DNA from: Adiantum capillus-veneris
Taxonomy: Eukaryota; Streptophyta; Polypodiopsida; Polypodiales; Pteridaceae
Direction of reading: 5' to 3'
DNA length: 64,000 nt
Assembly (NCBI GenBank): GCA_014529385.2
Contig: CM043958.1
Span: forward strand, 157,768,793 to 157,832,792
Of the stretch, positions 42,853 through 54,360 are shown one piece after another. A program made the position numbers and the translations under genes. Position 1 is the stretch's first letter, and each line of letters starts with the position of its first letter. The notes below the pieces were generated by a model. It did not search any database and was not told the DNA's origin. It saw nothing but the letters and a program-made list of their open reading frames with translations.

Positions 42853-43451
42853 GTAAATAATCACGGTTATTTTGTTTTGCACAATTTTTGCTTGGAAATT
42901 GTACCATCACCTCACCTATCATGTGTACACACCTATTACATGTCAAAAATCAAGTATGAGCCAAAATGAGTACCTATAACTTGGAAAATTGCCAGAAAAC
43001 GCAAAGAAGTCTTTGCAAGCCAATTTTTGGATTATAGACAAAATTTCTTGATCCAAATCACCTCATATCTCATACACAAGGTCTAGACAATGCCTAAAAC
43101 CAAATTGTACCAAAAAATGTTGATTTTGGTAGAAAAGTTAATAATCGCGATTATTTACTTTCTAGCCAAATTGGGAAAGTTTTGGTATTTTGCCATCATA
43201 CATCCAAAGTACATGATGTGTTAAGCCCACTAGCCAAGTTTGAACCAATCTGGAGCTCAAAATCTCAAATTTCCTTTGTATCTACTGTTTCATAGATCTA
43301 AAGCCAAAATCTGGTACCATTTTCACTCTATGCATCCAAATGAGCCCATATCTCACTCAGAGTATGTATTTGGTATATACTTCAAGCCTATGAAGCCAAG
43401 TTTGCAAAAAGTTGAAAAAAATACCAGCTATAAATAATCGCGATTATTTAC
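42853..43451. repeat. Palindrome array upstream of ORF X in element D (3 copies)
   Basis: Copies at 42853-42874 (degenerate, TCACGG centre), 43137-43158 and 43430-43451 (both TCGCGA centre, near-perfect). Spacings are 284 and 293 bp. They match the leader array (31.1-32.0 kb) in palindrome, period and flanks, and end about 190 bp before the ORF X start. Confidence 0.9.
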
Positions 43452-43639
43452 TTTGGTTGCAAAAATTTGTTTTGACTTTACAGTTTTGTCCCTTGCATGT
43501 TTTTATGCATCTATGCTTGTTCAAAAATTGATTTGAAGCAAATTGGACCAAAATTGTCAACATTTCATACTAAAGGACATTTCAGAGAAAATATTGACAA
43601 ATCTGCTAACTTTGACACTCTATTCACTGAACAGGAGCC

Positions 43640-46600
43640 ATGCAAGCAGCATAGAGAGCCAAGAAGAAGCTCAACCAGAAAGAAAAGTTGCAAAAGCTGC
43701 CCGCATACCAATTGGATCCAGATTCAGTCAAAGCAGCCAAGGCAACATATCTTTCAAAAGAACAGCTAGAAGAGCATCACACTACAGTATTCACCGACAG
43801 ATTCAAGAGTGAGGAGGGACATCAGGTAGAGTTACAACTTCTACCGAAAGAAGTATATGATATTGCCGCAAAGCCTGAGACCAAAGAAGTCAACCGCAAG
43901 CTGGGACTCAAAGATTTTTATGAACAGGAGCCGTGCGGTGTGGATTTCCAAAAAGATTACGAGCTTTTATCCACAATTAAAGAAGATGGAATCGCCCAAA
44001 TTTCTGACTCGCAGGGAAATAAAGTCGAAGTGGTAATAACTAAAGAAATAGTGGCAAAAGCACTCAGACTGCCCATAGAAGAAATGACCATGAGAGCAAG
44101 GGACAAGAAAATGGTAGGTACTTTCACCAAAGAAACCGTCGCAGCCACCTTTGTAGATTTAATTCACAAGCAAATGGAAGAACTAGCTAGGTTACACCAC
44201 CAGCATTTCCACTTCTTGGCAAAAAGGCCACCAAGGTACACCACGCCAAATCACGCGGTTGCCACCACTTTCACAAAAGTTCTCAAGTCAACAACCAGGC
44301 AACCGGTGGACCACGCATAGTACATCTTGACCACTCTGGAGGACACAAAGAAAGAAGGGAAAAAACATGCCTATCAGCGCAACCGACAAGCACAAGGAAA
44401 GGACCCGAAAAAATGGGTACCAAGCAGACTTAAGGGCCCAAGGACAAAGCATCACACTAGAAAATAAGCTGAAGACCCAACAGAGTCTTTGGAAAAAATG
44501 TATCAAGAAGCAGAAGCCCTGAAACTGAAAGAAGCCCAAGACGAGGCAAGGAAAGCAAAAGAGGTAGAGGACCAGAGACAAGGACCAGAGACAAGCCAAG
44601 GAAACGGCAAGGGAAGAGGCACAGCATGACCAAGGTTACGAGTCTCCCCGACCCACTTCACCGTCTACAGAACAGTAGGACAATCATATGCCAAGCCCAC
44701 CACCATCACCTGCAGGTAGAGACACCGCAAAAGAGCCGACTAAAGAAGTTGAACATGAGAAAGAGAAAGCCACAGAAGCTGAGCCCACGAAAGAGATAGA
44801 ACCTGAATCAAAGCAAGTAGAAGAATCTACCCAAGAGGCTACTGCTACACAAGAGCAACAAAAAGAGCAAGAAGTGGAGCCGGAACAAGAGAAAGCAGCC
44901 AAATCTGCACAAGAGCTTGAATAGCAAAAGGTAGACAAATCTGCCCAACAGGAAACAAGTACTGCAAAAGTGGACAAAACAAAACCCGAGCCAACACCCT
45001 CTACTACAGCACAGCAAGAGAAGGCCGAGACACAATCCTCTACCTCCACGGAAAAAGAACAGCCACAGCCTCAAGGGCAAGAAGAACCAGCAGCCACAAC
45101 ACAGCCAAAAGACACACAAGAGGCTGCAGGCACATCAACCCAGCTAGCAAGAAAGGAAGACTGGCAGTCTAATGATGAAGTAATCCTGCAAGTAAACGAA
45201 TATGCAAGGAAAATGCAGGATATGATGCAACGACTCCGATCAGCAACACTTGGTCGTAGCACAAAGGCCAAGGAGTTGGAGATGGTGATTGACGCTCTCC
45301 AAGGAGAGTTAGAAGACAGAATAATGTCATTACCGATCTTCAGAGGCAAGTGTAGGAAATGAAAGCTGAAGCTGAACAACATCAGCTAGCTAGAGATAGA
45401 CAACAGAAAGATATGGAAGAGTTAGGAGATCTGCTTACAAAGTTATCAGATGCATGTAAAGCCAAGGATGAACAGTTGACAGAAGTTACAAACAAACTTC
45501 TAACGACCACCCTGTCAGGTCAGAAAATTCAAGTGCTGTTGGATGTCGCCAAAGCTTCTTTACAATATTCAGAACAAAGAATAAATGATCATGCAATTTT
45601 CTTACGGCAAATAAGAGAGAATCCAACCGTAGCCTCGATCAAAGGGACAGATGAAGTGTACAAAGCTTTAGAGAAAAAGAACAAAGACCTCGAGCTGGAG
45701 TTAAAGCTGGAGCAATCTCAGCGCAGGGACATGGCTTTTATGTGGTTCCAGAGAGAAGAAGAGTTTCTGAAGGAGATAGCTAAGCTTAAAAGAGTTAACC
45801 AGCTTTGCTGAGAGATGAAAAGCCAAAGATACAAGAAGAGGCAGGCACTTCAGAGCAGCCGCAAATAGATATACCCTCAGTGTCATTTGTTGAACTGGAG
45901 ACACAATCCACAGCAGAGCTGAGTGGGGAGGAGGATTTTCAGGTAAACATTACAGATGAAGACACAGAGCCCATTGTCCAGCTCTCAAAAGCTGAAGAAG
46001 ACACACTAAAAGAAAAGATTACACAAGAGGTGGATGAGCAGTGGAAGGCCGCGATGGATTGGGAGTTGAGAGTTCTTCACTCTGTCAACGTTACACAACT
46101 CACTCCCAATCAAATCAGTGCGCAATGGCATCATCAATCCCTACCATACCCTCTAATAAAAGTGGAGTTAATACAAGTTAAAGAAAGGCTTTACGCAAAC
46201 ATGCAAACAAATGGCACAGATAAAGACCCGGGGGATTCACCATGGAAAACTTACCGCACCATGGAAGTGCAGGGGAGGGGGTTTTTTTTACAAGTTGCAT
46301 AAGCGTATAAGTTAGGGGTAGGCCCCCAATAATTTATCTCCCAAGCTTAAAAATAAGGAAGGGGGTATCATATTTAGGGGGGAGAGTGAGAAAAGGGAAA
46401 CATGAGAGGAAGTTTTTGTGTTTCAAAATCATGGCTTCCCAAAAGATTCTGCCCTCAAACTTGTGAGTCAATAGCTACAAAGATACATGCAAGAACTAAA
46501 ACTGCTTTGCATATAGTTCATTCATTGAGGGATGAAAGCTATAAAGAGTTTGTATAGATGCAAATTTACATGGAGAACCTAACAAAACTTCGTAACCATG

Positions 46601-47659
46601 TTTTTGGAGTAACAATTGGACAAATAGCTAGAGTGCAGACTGAATGGGCACATAGTTTGAAAGTCAAACTAAGACACATTGAGGGTACATCTAGTTATCA
46701 ATAGAAGTGGTTACTTAGTACGTTGCCAATCACTATGCTATACGCTCTTTGACTAGTTTTACTCACTTAGATCATGTAAGACCTAATTTTATATGTAAGA
46801 TAGGGGTATGATAGTTTTTTGCATGGATTGTCGTATAAGCGTAGAAAGGGGGGTCATATTCCCTAATATGAGTCGTATATAGAGGTTTTATCAAAGTTGT
46901 CCACTCGCAGGTGGCGTCCCGCTTTGTATATAGAGTGAATCCCCCGGGGATAAAGACCACTCGAAGTGGAGGTTGAGCTGGCTGAACAAAAACCCAAGGT
47001 ACTTGATTTTGTTCACAAGAGCACCTGCAGCAACACTACAAAAAGATCCCACTTTCTGTCCTGTACCAAGAGTAAGGACTTGGCAAGAGCATGAGGCAGT
47101 AACGAAGAAGCGGCCAACCTGGCTGAACTACCCAAGATTGCCAGCTCCACAAAAGGGATACATGGTGAAAACCCTAATGGGCGCCATGTCTTTCTTCAAA
47201 AGTCTATCGGATCTCTCTTGTGCAATGTTATCTAAAATATACCGAATGCTGCTCACCCGTATTGAAGTTTTTAATGAGCCAGAGCAAGCAGGCACCTTGT
47301 GGATGTCATTCCTCGAGGGAAATAAAGGTTTGTGCTATGCTCTCAGTGGCCAACCTTCCAAAGAAGTCCTCTATGGCTTCTACGCCAGATGTATGTTCTT
47401 ACCATCACATAATATGCTGGCATTCGAGGAAGCGTTTTACACGGGATTCTTCACTTGGCGAACGAAGATATTTGCACGAGTGATCAACAATCTAACCTCA
47501 AGGTTTATAGGCTACTCAGCGGTGGAGCTGAAGAACAGAGTAACCATGCAGTTTCTGCAAGTGTCAGATAAAGAAAGGAAAATCACATACCAAAAGGCAC
47601 TGAATGCGCTTAAAGATCGCCTCGCCAGCCGCCAGTCCGAAGACTATTTCAGCCCATAA
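43640..47659 (+). pseudogene. ORF X of element D (extra ORF before 3' LTR)
   Basis: Starts at ATG 43640, aligned with element A's ORF X start; a TAG follows at 43652. Excluding the inserted DNA transposon it spans about 3.29 kb (about 1,100 codons). N-terminal block 43688-44320 with LLSTIKEDGIAQ, VVITKEIVAKALRLP and HAVATTFTK. Middle: Glu/Lys/Gln/Thr-rich, low complexity (44460-45160). Then a long coiled coil (about 45170-45810: MQDMMQRLRS, ELEMVIDALQGELEDR, MEELGDLLTKLSDACKAKDE). C-terminal helical domain at 46973-47659 (MSFFKSLSDLSCAMLSKIYR, AFEEAFYTGFFTWRTKI), ending 39 bp before the LTR. No signal peptide or TM span, so not envelope-like. Frameshifts near 45340 and 45800 and stops at 44318 and 44922. 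Function unknown; a structural or nucleic-acid-binding role is a guess. Confidence 0.8.
46227..46948. mobile_element. 722-bp non-autonomous DNA transposon inside ORF X
   Basis: Perfect 14-bp terminal inverted repeats: CCCGGGGGATTCAC at 46227-46240 and its complement at 46935-46948. Flanked by an exact 8-bp direct repeat, GATAAAGA (46219-46226 and 46949-46956). Eight-bp target duplications fit the hAT superfamily; reading the repeat as 9 bp (GATAAAGAC) would instead fit Mutator, but then the TIR ends are unequal. Removing the insert plus one target copy leaves the ORF X frame continuous. The interior carries a weak plus-strand coding remnant (ESIATKIHARTKTALHIVHS). The insertion postdates element D. 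Confidence 0.85.
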
Positions 47660-47684
47660 AGCTGTGTCAAGGGACGACACAGGC

Positions 47685-47698
47685 GAGGAGGGGGGGAA
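47685..47698 (+). promoter_or_regulatory. Polypurine tract of element D
   Basis: GAGGAGGGGGGGAA, 14 purines directly against the TG of the 3' LTR. It would prime plus-strand DNA synthesis. Confidence 0.9.
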
Positions 47699-48628
47699 TG
47701 TTAGCAGCAAGCTAACACGGATACCACAAATACCATTTTTCGGAGTTCTCATTGTAAAACACTTATTATTTTTTATAAATCAAGAATATTGTAACTCCTA
47801 TTTTCTCAGATAAACTTTGTAATTAATGAGCCGAGGCTACAAGCTTCCAGATGTATCAGTCTATCATTACCTATCTTTGGTAGAACTCCCAGATTATTAG
47901 TTTTGACCACCAAAAACCTTGGTTAAGGTATAAAAGCCAATTTTTGTAATTTTTTTATAAGTTTAGGATAATGAAATACACAGCATGAGCTAACAGCGCT
48001 CACTCCTCTCCTTCTCGCGCTTCCTACTCCCTTCCCAATTGTCACATTGCAGTCGCGTTTCTTGCATTGCAACCGTAGGTAAGAGCTCTACGCATTGACG
48101 TAAGTAGTTCACAGTATTTTGTAGCTTTTGGCATCGCCGACCCGTGGCCTAATTTCATCATAACTAGAAATTTACACTTTCAAATCAAAAACTAAGCATA
48201 GGCGGGGTATTGGGACATCATTGCTAAGCATTTAGATGCATTCTGGGTCGAAAACGACTAGGTCAAAAATCCACCGCTGTTAATAATCGCGATTTTGGAA
48301 CTTGACCTAAAGTGGGGTTTGAGACCATAAGCATGTGTGCTTAGGTCTTATAAACATGTCCTATAAGTTTCATTACGTTTGGATGTCATTTGATACTGTA
48401 ACAGATGTGATTTGTTTGTCGATGAGCGATTAGCTTTTGGTAATTTCAGTCACTTGAGTGTAGCTTGAGTTAGATGTGAGTTGTTAGTTGTTTTCCACGA
48501 GATTGACAACCTCTTGTAGCCTCTATGCACTAGTCGAGTCAGCTTCGTCCCATGGATTGACAATTTAATCGTGGTTCTCGCTAATACTGCAATAAGATAG
48601 GATGGTGAGGTTAGGCATGCGTCCCACA
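47699..48628 (+). repeat. 3' LTR of element D (930 bp)
   Basis: Direct repeat of 29490-30416 with scattered substitutions and small indels. It keeps the terminal hairpin (TGTTAGC...GCTAACA), the TATA box (47929) and a palindrome copy nearer the ancestral form (GTTAATAATCGCGATTTT from 48279). It ends CCCACA at 48628. Confidence 0.95.
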
Positions 48629-49561
48629 CACAGAAAGAATAATGGAGATAACGTAGTAGCAGAACAAGGTGCATCAGAAAAGAAGAGAGAAAGCTTGTGA
48701 AAGGTGAGAGAAATAAGAGGTTGAGTGATTCGAAAGTGGAAAAAACTATTTGCCACCAAGTGAAGTAAATGAGAACAAATTTCGAGGTGAGCACCAAAGG
48801 AATGTGAAGAAATTATATCTTTTTCAATATTTAGAGATATGTACCTAGATAAATTTTAGATTGCGTAGATATGCTTTAAATGACCAAAACGGCCAAATTT
48901 GGAGCCGTTTTGACCATAAATGGCTCTACTAATTAGTAAGTTAACCAATTTCTTACACATCCCTTTTTGAATCGTTTTTGGCCCTAATGAGTCTCTCAAG
49001 GCTTGGCTATGGGGGCTCGTGGGCTTCATGGGGGGGAAGATGGTGCATTTTTTGGATTCCCACTAGCCTGGCCAGGTGCCTTGTCACCTTTTTTGGTCCC
49101 TTGGACACTTACTCCCACCCTTTCCCTGGCCAAAAAGTCACTGGTTGCCCACTTCATACCTAGATTGAGCCCAAAAAAGGACCGATTAAATGGAGCCTTG
49201 CAAGAGAGCCTTGTCGGTTGAGGAGAGAAAAGAAATCTTTTGGGATAAAAGATAAGAAAAGCCCTCATTATAATAGCTGCAATTCTCTGTAACACCAAAA
49301 AACTTTCCAGAGAGCTCATTTTTTAGCAAGAGAAAGTACACCCCCAACTTCAAGTGGCCATATCTCTCTCATCTTTTATCTGTTTTTAGCCTATGGATGC
49401 TCTACAAACATCTACTCGAGGATGAAGTACATCTTTATGTCCTTGGTTTGTCCTAATTCCAAGTGTGCTTCATGCTAGAAGGGTTCTTCATAAATCTTTA
49501 CAGGTGCTTATCACAGGTGGTTTCGATGGTGCAATAGTTCTTCCTTCCGACGGTGTGACTC
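48629..49561. other. Flank of element D; no gene seen
   Basis: AT-rich sequence with no recognised coding pattern. A small hairpin (AAAACGGC 48886-48893 with GCCGTTTT 48904-48911) is present. The part around 48960-49400 has the texture of an old LTR, but no partner copy was found. Confidence 0.4.
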
Positions 49562-50215
49562 GTGCAAGGCTATAGAGGCACTCATTTTCCTTGCCATTTG
49601 CAACTAACAATGCACAACCACTCTAGCCCTCCTTGTCAGCACCACAACCATGGCAAGAAGCATCACCCAAGCCCCAAGCAATGTATCAATTGCCATTGGT
49701 TTGATCATATTGCTAAGAATTGTCGGCAACCCCGTAATCAAGGTAATTTTTGCCCTCCTGCTGCATATTCTCATTTTTATCCCTCATACCCTCAAGGGGG
49801 GACTAGGCCCCTTCTACCCTCACCTTCTTCTCATGGTCAAGCTCATTATGCCGATATCTCTACATATGATAATAACCCTTCTTATCCTATGCAATTATAT
49901 GGTGTTATTATCCATATTTCATCCCCTAATCTCTGGCTACTTGACACCGGGGCCACCCACCACATGCTCTATCAATTTCATTGGCTTTAAAATTTAACCT
50001 ATCTCAATACTCCTCTAGAAGTTTGTATCGGGGATAATAGCATCCAACTCGCTGCAGCCTATGGTGATGCCACCATCCATCTACCCAATGGCTTACACAC
50101 TACATATCTAAAGTTTATTATGTACCAGGCCTAATGAAAAATCTTATTTCTGTTAGCCAGCTCACCTCTTCAAGTATTACCATTAAATTCACAAAAAATG
50201 GTTGCAACCTATTTA
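49562..50215 (+). pseudogene. Ty1/copia gag-protease fragment (left part)
   Basis: Zinc knuckle CINCHWFDHIAKNC, a Pro/Tyr/Ser-rich spacer, then the copia protease start WLLDTGATHHM. Shifted frames follow with YYVPGLMKNLISVSQL and the GAG-pre-integrase segment up to KNGCNLF, where element E's left LTR begins. The 5' LTR and the start of gag are missing. The right part of this or a related copia element resumes at 57388. Confidence 0.85.
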
Positions 50216-51199
50216 TGGACACATGTTAGACTCTCCTTATGCTTAGCCACATAGTGTGCTTGGATCCTATTGGCTCGGCTAATGAGGGGTCCAATGAGCT
50301 TCTAGTTTCATTCAACAAATATCTAGATATTTTCAGGCTCTCTCACTCAAAGGGGTAAGGAGGACACTTGTCGAAAGACTACCCATGTGCTTGAAATGCA
50401 TGTTGCATGTGATTGGCTAGGGGGAGAGGGGTCCAATAAGCCTGAAGCTTGAGCGAAAAGGGGGGCTCACCCAAAGCAAGCAAGGGGTATGCTTGGGGGG
50501 TACACACCTCTCACACGCTCACTTTTTTATTACATTCTCACTTGGTGAAAGTAGAGGAACTCCATCTCCTTCTCCAAGCTTGTTGAGAAGTTAAGAGCCT
50601 ACTCTTGGCTATGGAATGCAAATCCAACCAAGAGCCATGCTTCAATGCTTAAGCTTGTCATCATCTCCATCTTCATTACTATGCTATTATGTATGCTAGC
50701 AAGAAGAGTGATGATAAGTGAGGAACTATTTTTTTCTCATATGGAATGTTTCTTCTTCCTCTTCCCTACCCTCATTCCCTGCTAGCTCTCTCCACCTTCG
50801 AAGGTGTTTGAGGCCTTGGGACTGAGGCTTGGAATAGTTAATGCTTTCTACAAAGTTTATGTTATGCTCATGATGCATGAAGCTTTCCATCTTCGTTGCA
50901 TCACCTAGGTCATAAGGAGCACAAAGATTGTATTGTAGCAAGTCTCTCTTGATGGGAGAAACTACAATCCAAATGCCTATTGGAGGGGGGACCGGCTCCG
51001 CATAAATCCGGTCCTCATCTGTTGTCATGTTCTCTAAACTCTCTCTCTCTCTCTTGCAAAAGTATTGTTCATGCCAAGTTAACTAAGTACCATGTTTATG
51101 TTGCTACCATCAATTAATTTCACCCATTATGCTCACAAAAGTGTTTTATCTAATTTCCTATTCCGCTACTCTCAAAGTTCATAGGCCGTTACCATTACA
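50216..51199 (+). repeat. 5' LTR of element E (984 bp)
   Basis: Starts TGGACACATGTTAG and ends CCATTACA, immediately before the PBS. The same 984-bp length as its partner, about 19 in 20 positions alike by eye. It contains a short CT-rich run that differs in length between copies. Confidence 0.9.
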
Positions 51200-51200
51200 T

Positions 51201-51212
51201 TGGTGTAAGAGC
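51201..51212 (+). promoter_or_regulatory. Primer binding site of element E (tRNA-iMet type, diverged)
   Basis: TGGTGTAAGAGC, one base after the LTR, against the usual TGGTATCAGAGC of plant elements primed by initiator tRNA-Met (two differences; GCATTTTG follows as usual). Confidence 0.8.
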
Positions 51213-51609
51213 ATTTTGTTTCTCTTTTCTTTATTAAGAAGAGAGGTCCTTAAGTAGCGTATTAATGGTTGATTTTTTTAATTATATTAGGGTAAGTGGG
51301 ATTGAGTTCTATTATCGGTTTTGTTGAGTCCAATATGTGGGATCTGGTGCACACCTCGGGAACTTTGGTCTTAATAATGGAGTTTTTTTAGATTTGCCTA
51401 CGGCTTTACCATTATTGAGCCATAAGAATTCTGAAAGGAGCTATCCCTCGACAACTTTGCTATATTAGCCCCACTCCACTACTCTCTATAATTAACCAAT
51501 TCGAGCCATGGGTGTAGATCCTTAAGTACTGATTTTCAAAGGCTAAGAGGACAACTAAGGTTTTGAATTGCCAAAGAATACACTAAGTAAACACATAAAT
51601 TTTGTTAAC

Positions 51610-53170
51610 ATGGCTGACAATAGAGAAGTGATTAGGATCAACATTGATAACTCATATTTTGCACATGAAGGTGCTAATGATGATTCCCCCATGTTTGTTA
51701 ATTATCTTGTTACTAGGTTGCAACAAGCTATGGGCAACCCCGCTTTGCAAGCCGAAGTTACTCAACGATATCGTGCTTATGGGATTTCCTTTCCTCTCCA
51801 AGAGGAGAGAGAGCTTAGGAGGCCTCTTGATGAGACCCTTAAAAGAATACTCTCTCCCATACGAGAGGAGGAATCCAAAGAACAAGAAAGTAACGAGTCC
51901 CTAAGTTCCTCCAAAGATGTGGTTCCACGAAGACGACGGACTAAACGATCGCCAACTCCTCCCAAGAGAAATCAATCAACCCATAGTCCTTCTCCTCGTC
52001 ATTCCAAAAGGGATGAGAGGAAACAAAGGAAGAAAAGGGAAAGAAAGAGGTCACCCTCTTCTCCTTCTTCTTCACCTTCCTCCTCTTCTAATGAAAGCTA
52101 TGGCTATTCTCCTAGAGAATACAAGAGGGGAGGACATCGCAAATCTTACCCATGGCGAAGGTCACATGGTGAAGGTCACAAAAGCTCAAGAAGTTCAAAG
52201 AGTGAGGAAAGAGTATCTATTTTCTCACCTATGATGGCACCTTTGGTGCTACCAATAAAGTATTGGCCTTCATCCAACAATTCGATGCGGCCTTTGGAGA
52301 CGAGGGCTTCTGACGAGGTCCACCAAGCTACGCCATGTAGCTATGCACTTCCAAAAATTGGCTCGTCAATGGTGGGCTAGCCTTCGTGGCAATGGCAAAG
52401 CCCAAAGACATGGAAAACTCTACGAGTTTCCATCATGAAGCAATTTCTTGCAAGCGATGCAAAGGACAAAGTTGTCACCAAATGGTGCAGTTTGAAGCTT
52501 CTCTCTCATGAGTCTATCCACAAACACGTAGACAATTTTTGGGACTTACATCTCAAGGCTACTGTCTTCCAAAAGATAGACTTTGCCGAGCAAAAGCAAC
52601 AATTTTGTGCAGGATTACCCAAAGAGATAGCCGAGTATGCCAACTCCCCGGCCTAGATCTATCACCGAAGTAATCCACCACACTATGGTTTCTTCGTGCA
52701 TCAATTTCCAACAAGGGGTTAGACAGAATGTCAAACCCATGGAAAGCAAAGACAAAAGTGATGCAAAGGAGAAAACCATTGCCCAAAATTCTTCCCAAGG
52801 CCATTCCAACAACAACAACAATCGGTCCAAGGAGAAGGGAGTTTACAAAGATAAAAAAAAACTCTCTCCTGAAGAGCTTGAAGCTTTTTGCAACAAGGAC
52901 CATAAGTGTTCTAAGTGTGGGGAGCAAGGACATGGTTATCGTTCTTGCCCCAAGAGAAATGCCCGCAATGAGACTCCTAGAGCTTCCACTATCGAAGCTC
53001 CAAAAGAGGATGCTCATTGCAAAGAATCTCCTCTCTCCTATGCTTGGGGAAAGGTAAGGGAGCATGATGCCTTCATCTTGTTTGACCTTGGCTCTACTCA
53101 CAACTTCATATCAATGGAGTTGGCCACCAAGTTGGCATTCAAGCTTCCGACCAGGAAGCGCACCATCTAA
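51610..53170 (+). pseudogene. Element E gag and protease start
   Basis: Start at ATG 51610 (MADNREVIRINIDN). An acidic N-terminus is followed by an Arg/Ser-rich stretch (RRRRTKRSPTPPKRNQ, about 51930-52200), then the capsid-like part in broken frames (MKQFLASDAKDKVV to 52650), a frameshift near 52650, the intact CCHC knuckle CSKCGEQGHGYRSC (about 52906-52950) and the protease strand FILFDLGSTHNFISME, where D-L-G replaces D-S/T-G. The frame stops at 53170, before the second protease half. Confidence 0.8.
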
Positions 53171-53820
53171 GAAGCCTCCTTATCGAGTTTCCCAAGCTCA
53201 ACACGAGGATATCATGAGGTAATTATAAGAATTGGATAGAAAAGGGGATGGTGAGGCCTAGCTCTTCTCCCATTTGTTCTCCAGTCCTTTTAGTGCAAAA
53301 GAAAGATGGTACATACCGCATGTGTGTGGACTATCATGCACTAAACCATATCACTATCAAAAACAAATTTCCCGTACCTCGGGTAGAAGATCTGTTTGAT
53401 AAGCTACAAGGCTCTACCTACTTCAATAGAATTGACCTTAATAGTGGCTACCATCAAATAAGGATAGTGAATGAAGATATCCTAAAGACCATGTTTTGTA
53501 CAATGTTTGGCCTTTATGAATATCTAGTAATGTCTTTTGGCTTGAAAAATGCACTAACCACATCCAATCATATAATGGTGAAAATATTTAGACCCTACCA
53601 CAAATTCTCTTGGGTGTTCTTTGATAATATCATCATCTACTCCAAGTCCTTGGAGGAACACAAGCAACATCTCCAAGTGATTTTTCAAGCATTGAGGGAG
53701 AACAAGCTTTTTCTCAATCAAAAGAAAAGCAAATTTTTCCTTCAAGAGATTCAATACTTAGGTCATATTATCTCTAAAGAGGTATCCATATGGATCCATC
53801 AAAGTTGCAGGTAATAATTT
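53171..53820 (+). pseudogene. Element E reverse transcriptase
   Basis: PPYRVSQAQHEDIM lead-in, then MVRPSSSPICSPVLLVQKKD, YRMCVDYHALN, FDKLQGSTYFNRIDLNSGYH, YLVMSFGLKNA and the catalytic box as FFDNIIIYS, so one catalytic Asp is Asn. QYLGHIIS closes it. Roughly 150-200 codons normally found between the protease strand and the RT lead-in are missing, an internal deletion. Confidence 0.9.
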
Positions 53821-54360
53821 AGCATGGCCTAATCCAAGGAATCTACATGAGCTAAGAAGCTTTAATAGCAGGACCATTACATGACTTACAAAGAAGAACG
53901 TTAAGTATTCATGGACTACTAAGGAGAAAAATGATTTTGACAAGCTCAAAGAGAAGCTTACCTCCCAACCATTCCTAATGCTTCCAGATCTCTCAAAGCC
54001 ATTTGAGGTCCAATGTGATGCTTGTGGTGATTGCCTTGGAGCAGTCTTGCTTCAAGAAGGGCATGCCATAGCTTATGAGAGCCGAAGGCTTAATACAGAT
54101 GAATAGGCCTTGGAAATTTACGAGAAAGAGCTTTTAGTTGCTCTACATATCCTAGACCCATGGAAGCACTATCTATTGGGGACTCCATTTATTTTGCGAA
54201 CTGACCACCAAAGTCTCAAGTACTTCATGACGCAAACCAAGCTTTCCGATAAACAAATGAGGTGGGCAAATTTTCTTTCACAATTTTATTTTCATATTGC
54301 TCACATTGTTGGTAAGCACAATCAAGTGGCCGATGCACTTTCACGATGACCAAAAGTTAA
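53820..54360 (+). pseudogene. Element E RNase H
   Basis: FEVQCDACGDCLGAVLLQE (Asp), a stop where Lys or Gln is expected (near 54105), YEKELLVALHILDPWKHYLL (Glu), LRTDHQSLKYF (Asp) and HNQVADALSR (Asp). All catalytic residues are recognisable; the frame is interrupted once. Confidence 0.85.

Larger units (their letters stand above)
29490..48628 (+). mobile_element. Element D: complete 19.1-kb Ty3/gypsy LTR retrotransposon
   Basis: Bounded by direct-repeat LTRs (29490-30416 and 47699-48628) with TG...CA ends, a tRNA-Asp PBS two bases inside the left LTR and a polypurine tract abutting the right LTR. Flanks are CACAA and CACAG, a 4-of-5 match to a 5-bp target duplication. Layout: leader with palindrome array, gag, PR1, linker, RT, RNase H, two H2C2 modules, integrase, PR2, spacer, palindrome array, ORF X. 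LTRs agree at roughly nine in ten positions by eye, so the insertion is not recent. Length is close to double that of ordinary plant elements. Confidence 0.95.

Noticed and set aside
43640-47659. ORF X as an envelope-like gene
   Set aside because: Position fits the env-like ORF of Athila elements, but no signal peptide, transmembrane segment or cleavage-site pattern was seen; coiled coil and low-complexity sequence dominate.
50449-50460. AAGCT/TGAGCG as an alternative left boundary of element E matching the right flank AAGCT
   Set aside because: LTR homology extends more than 200 bp further left to 50216, and the 984-bp equal lengths support the outer boundary.
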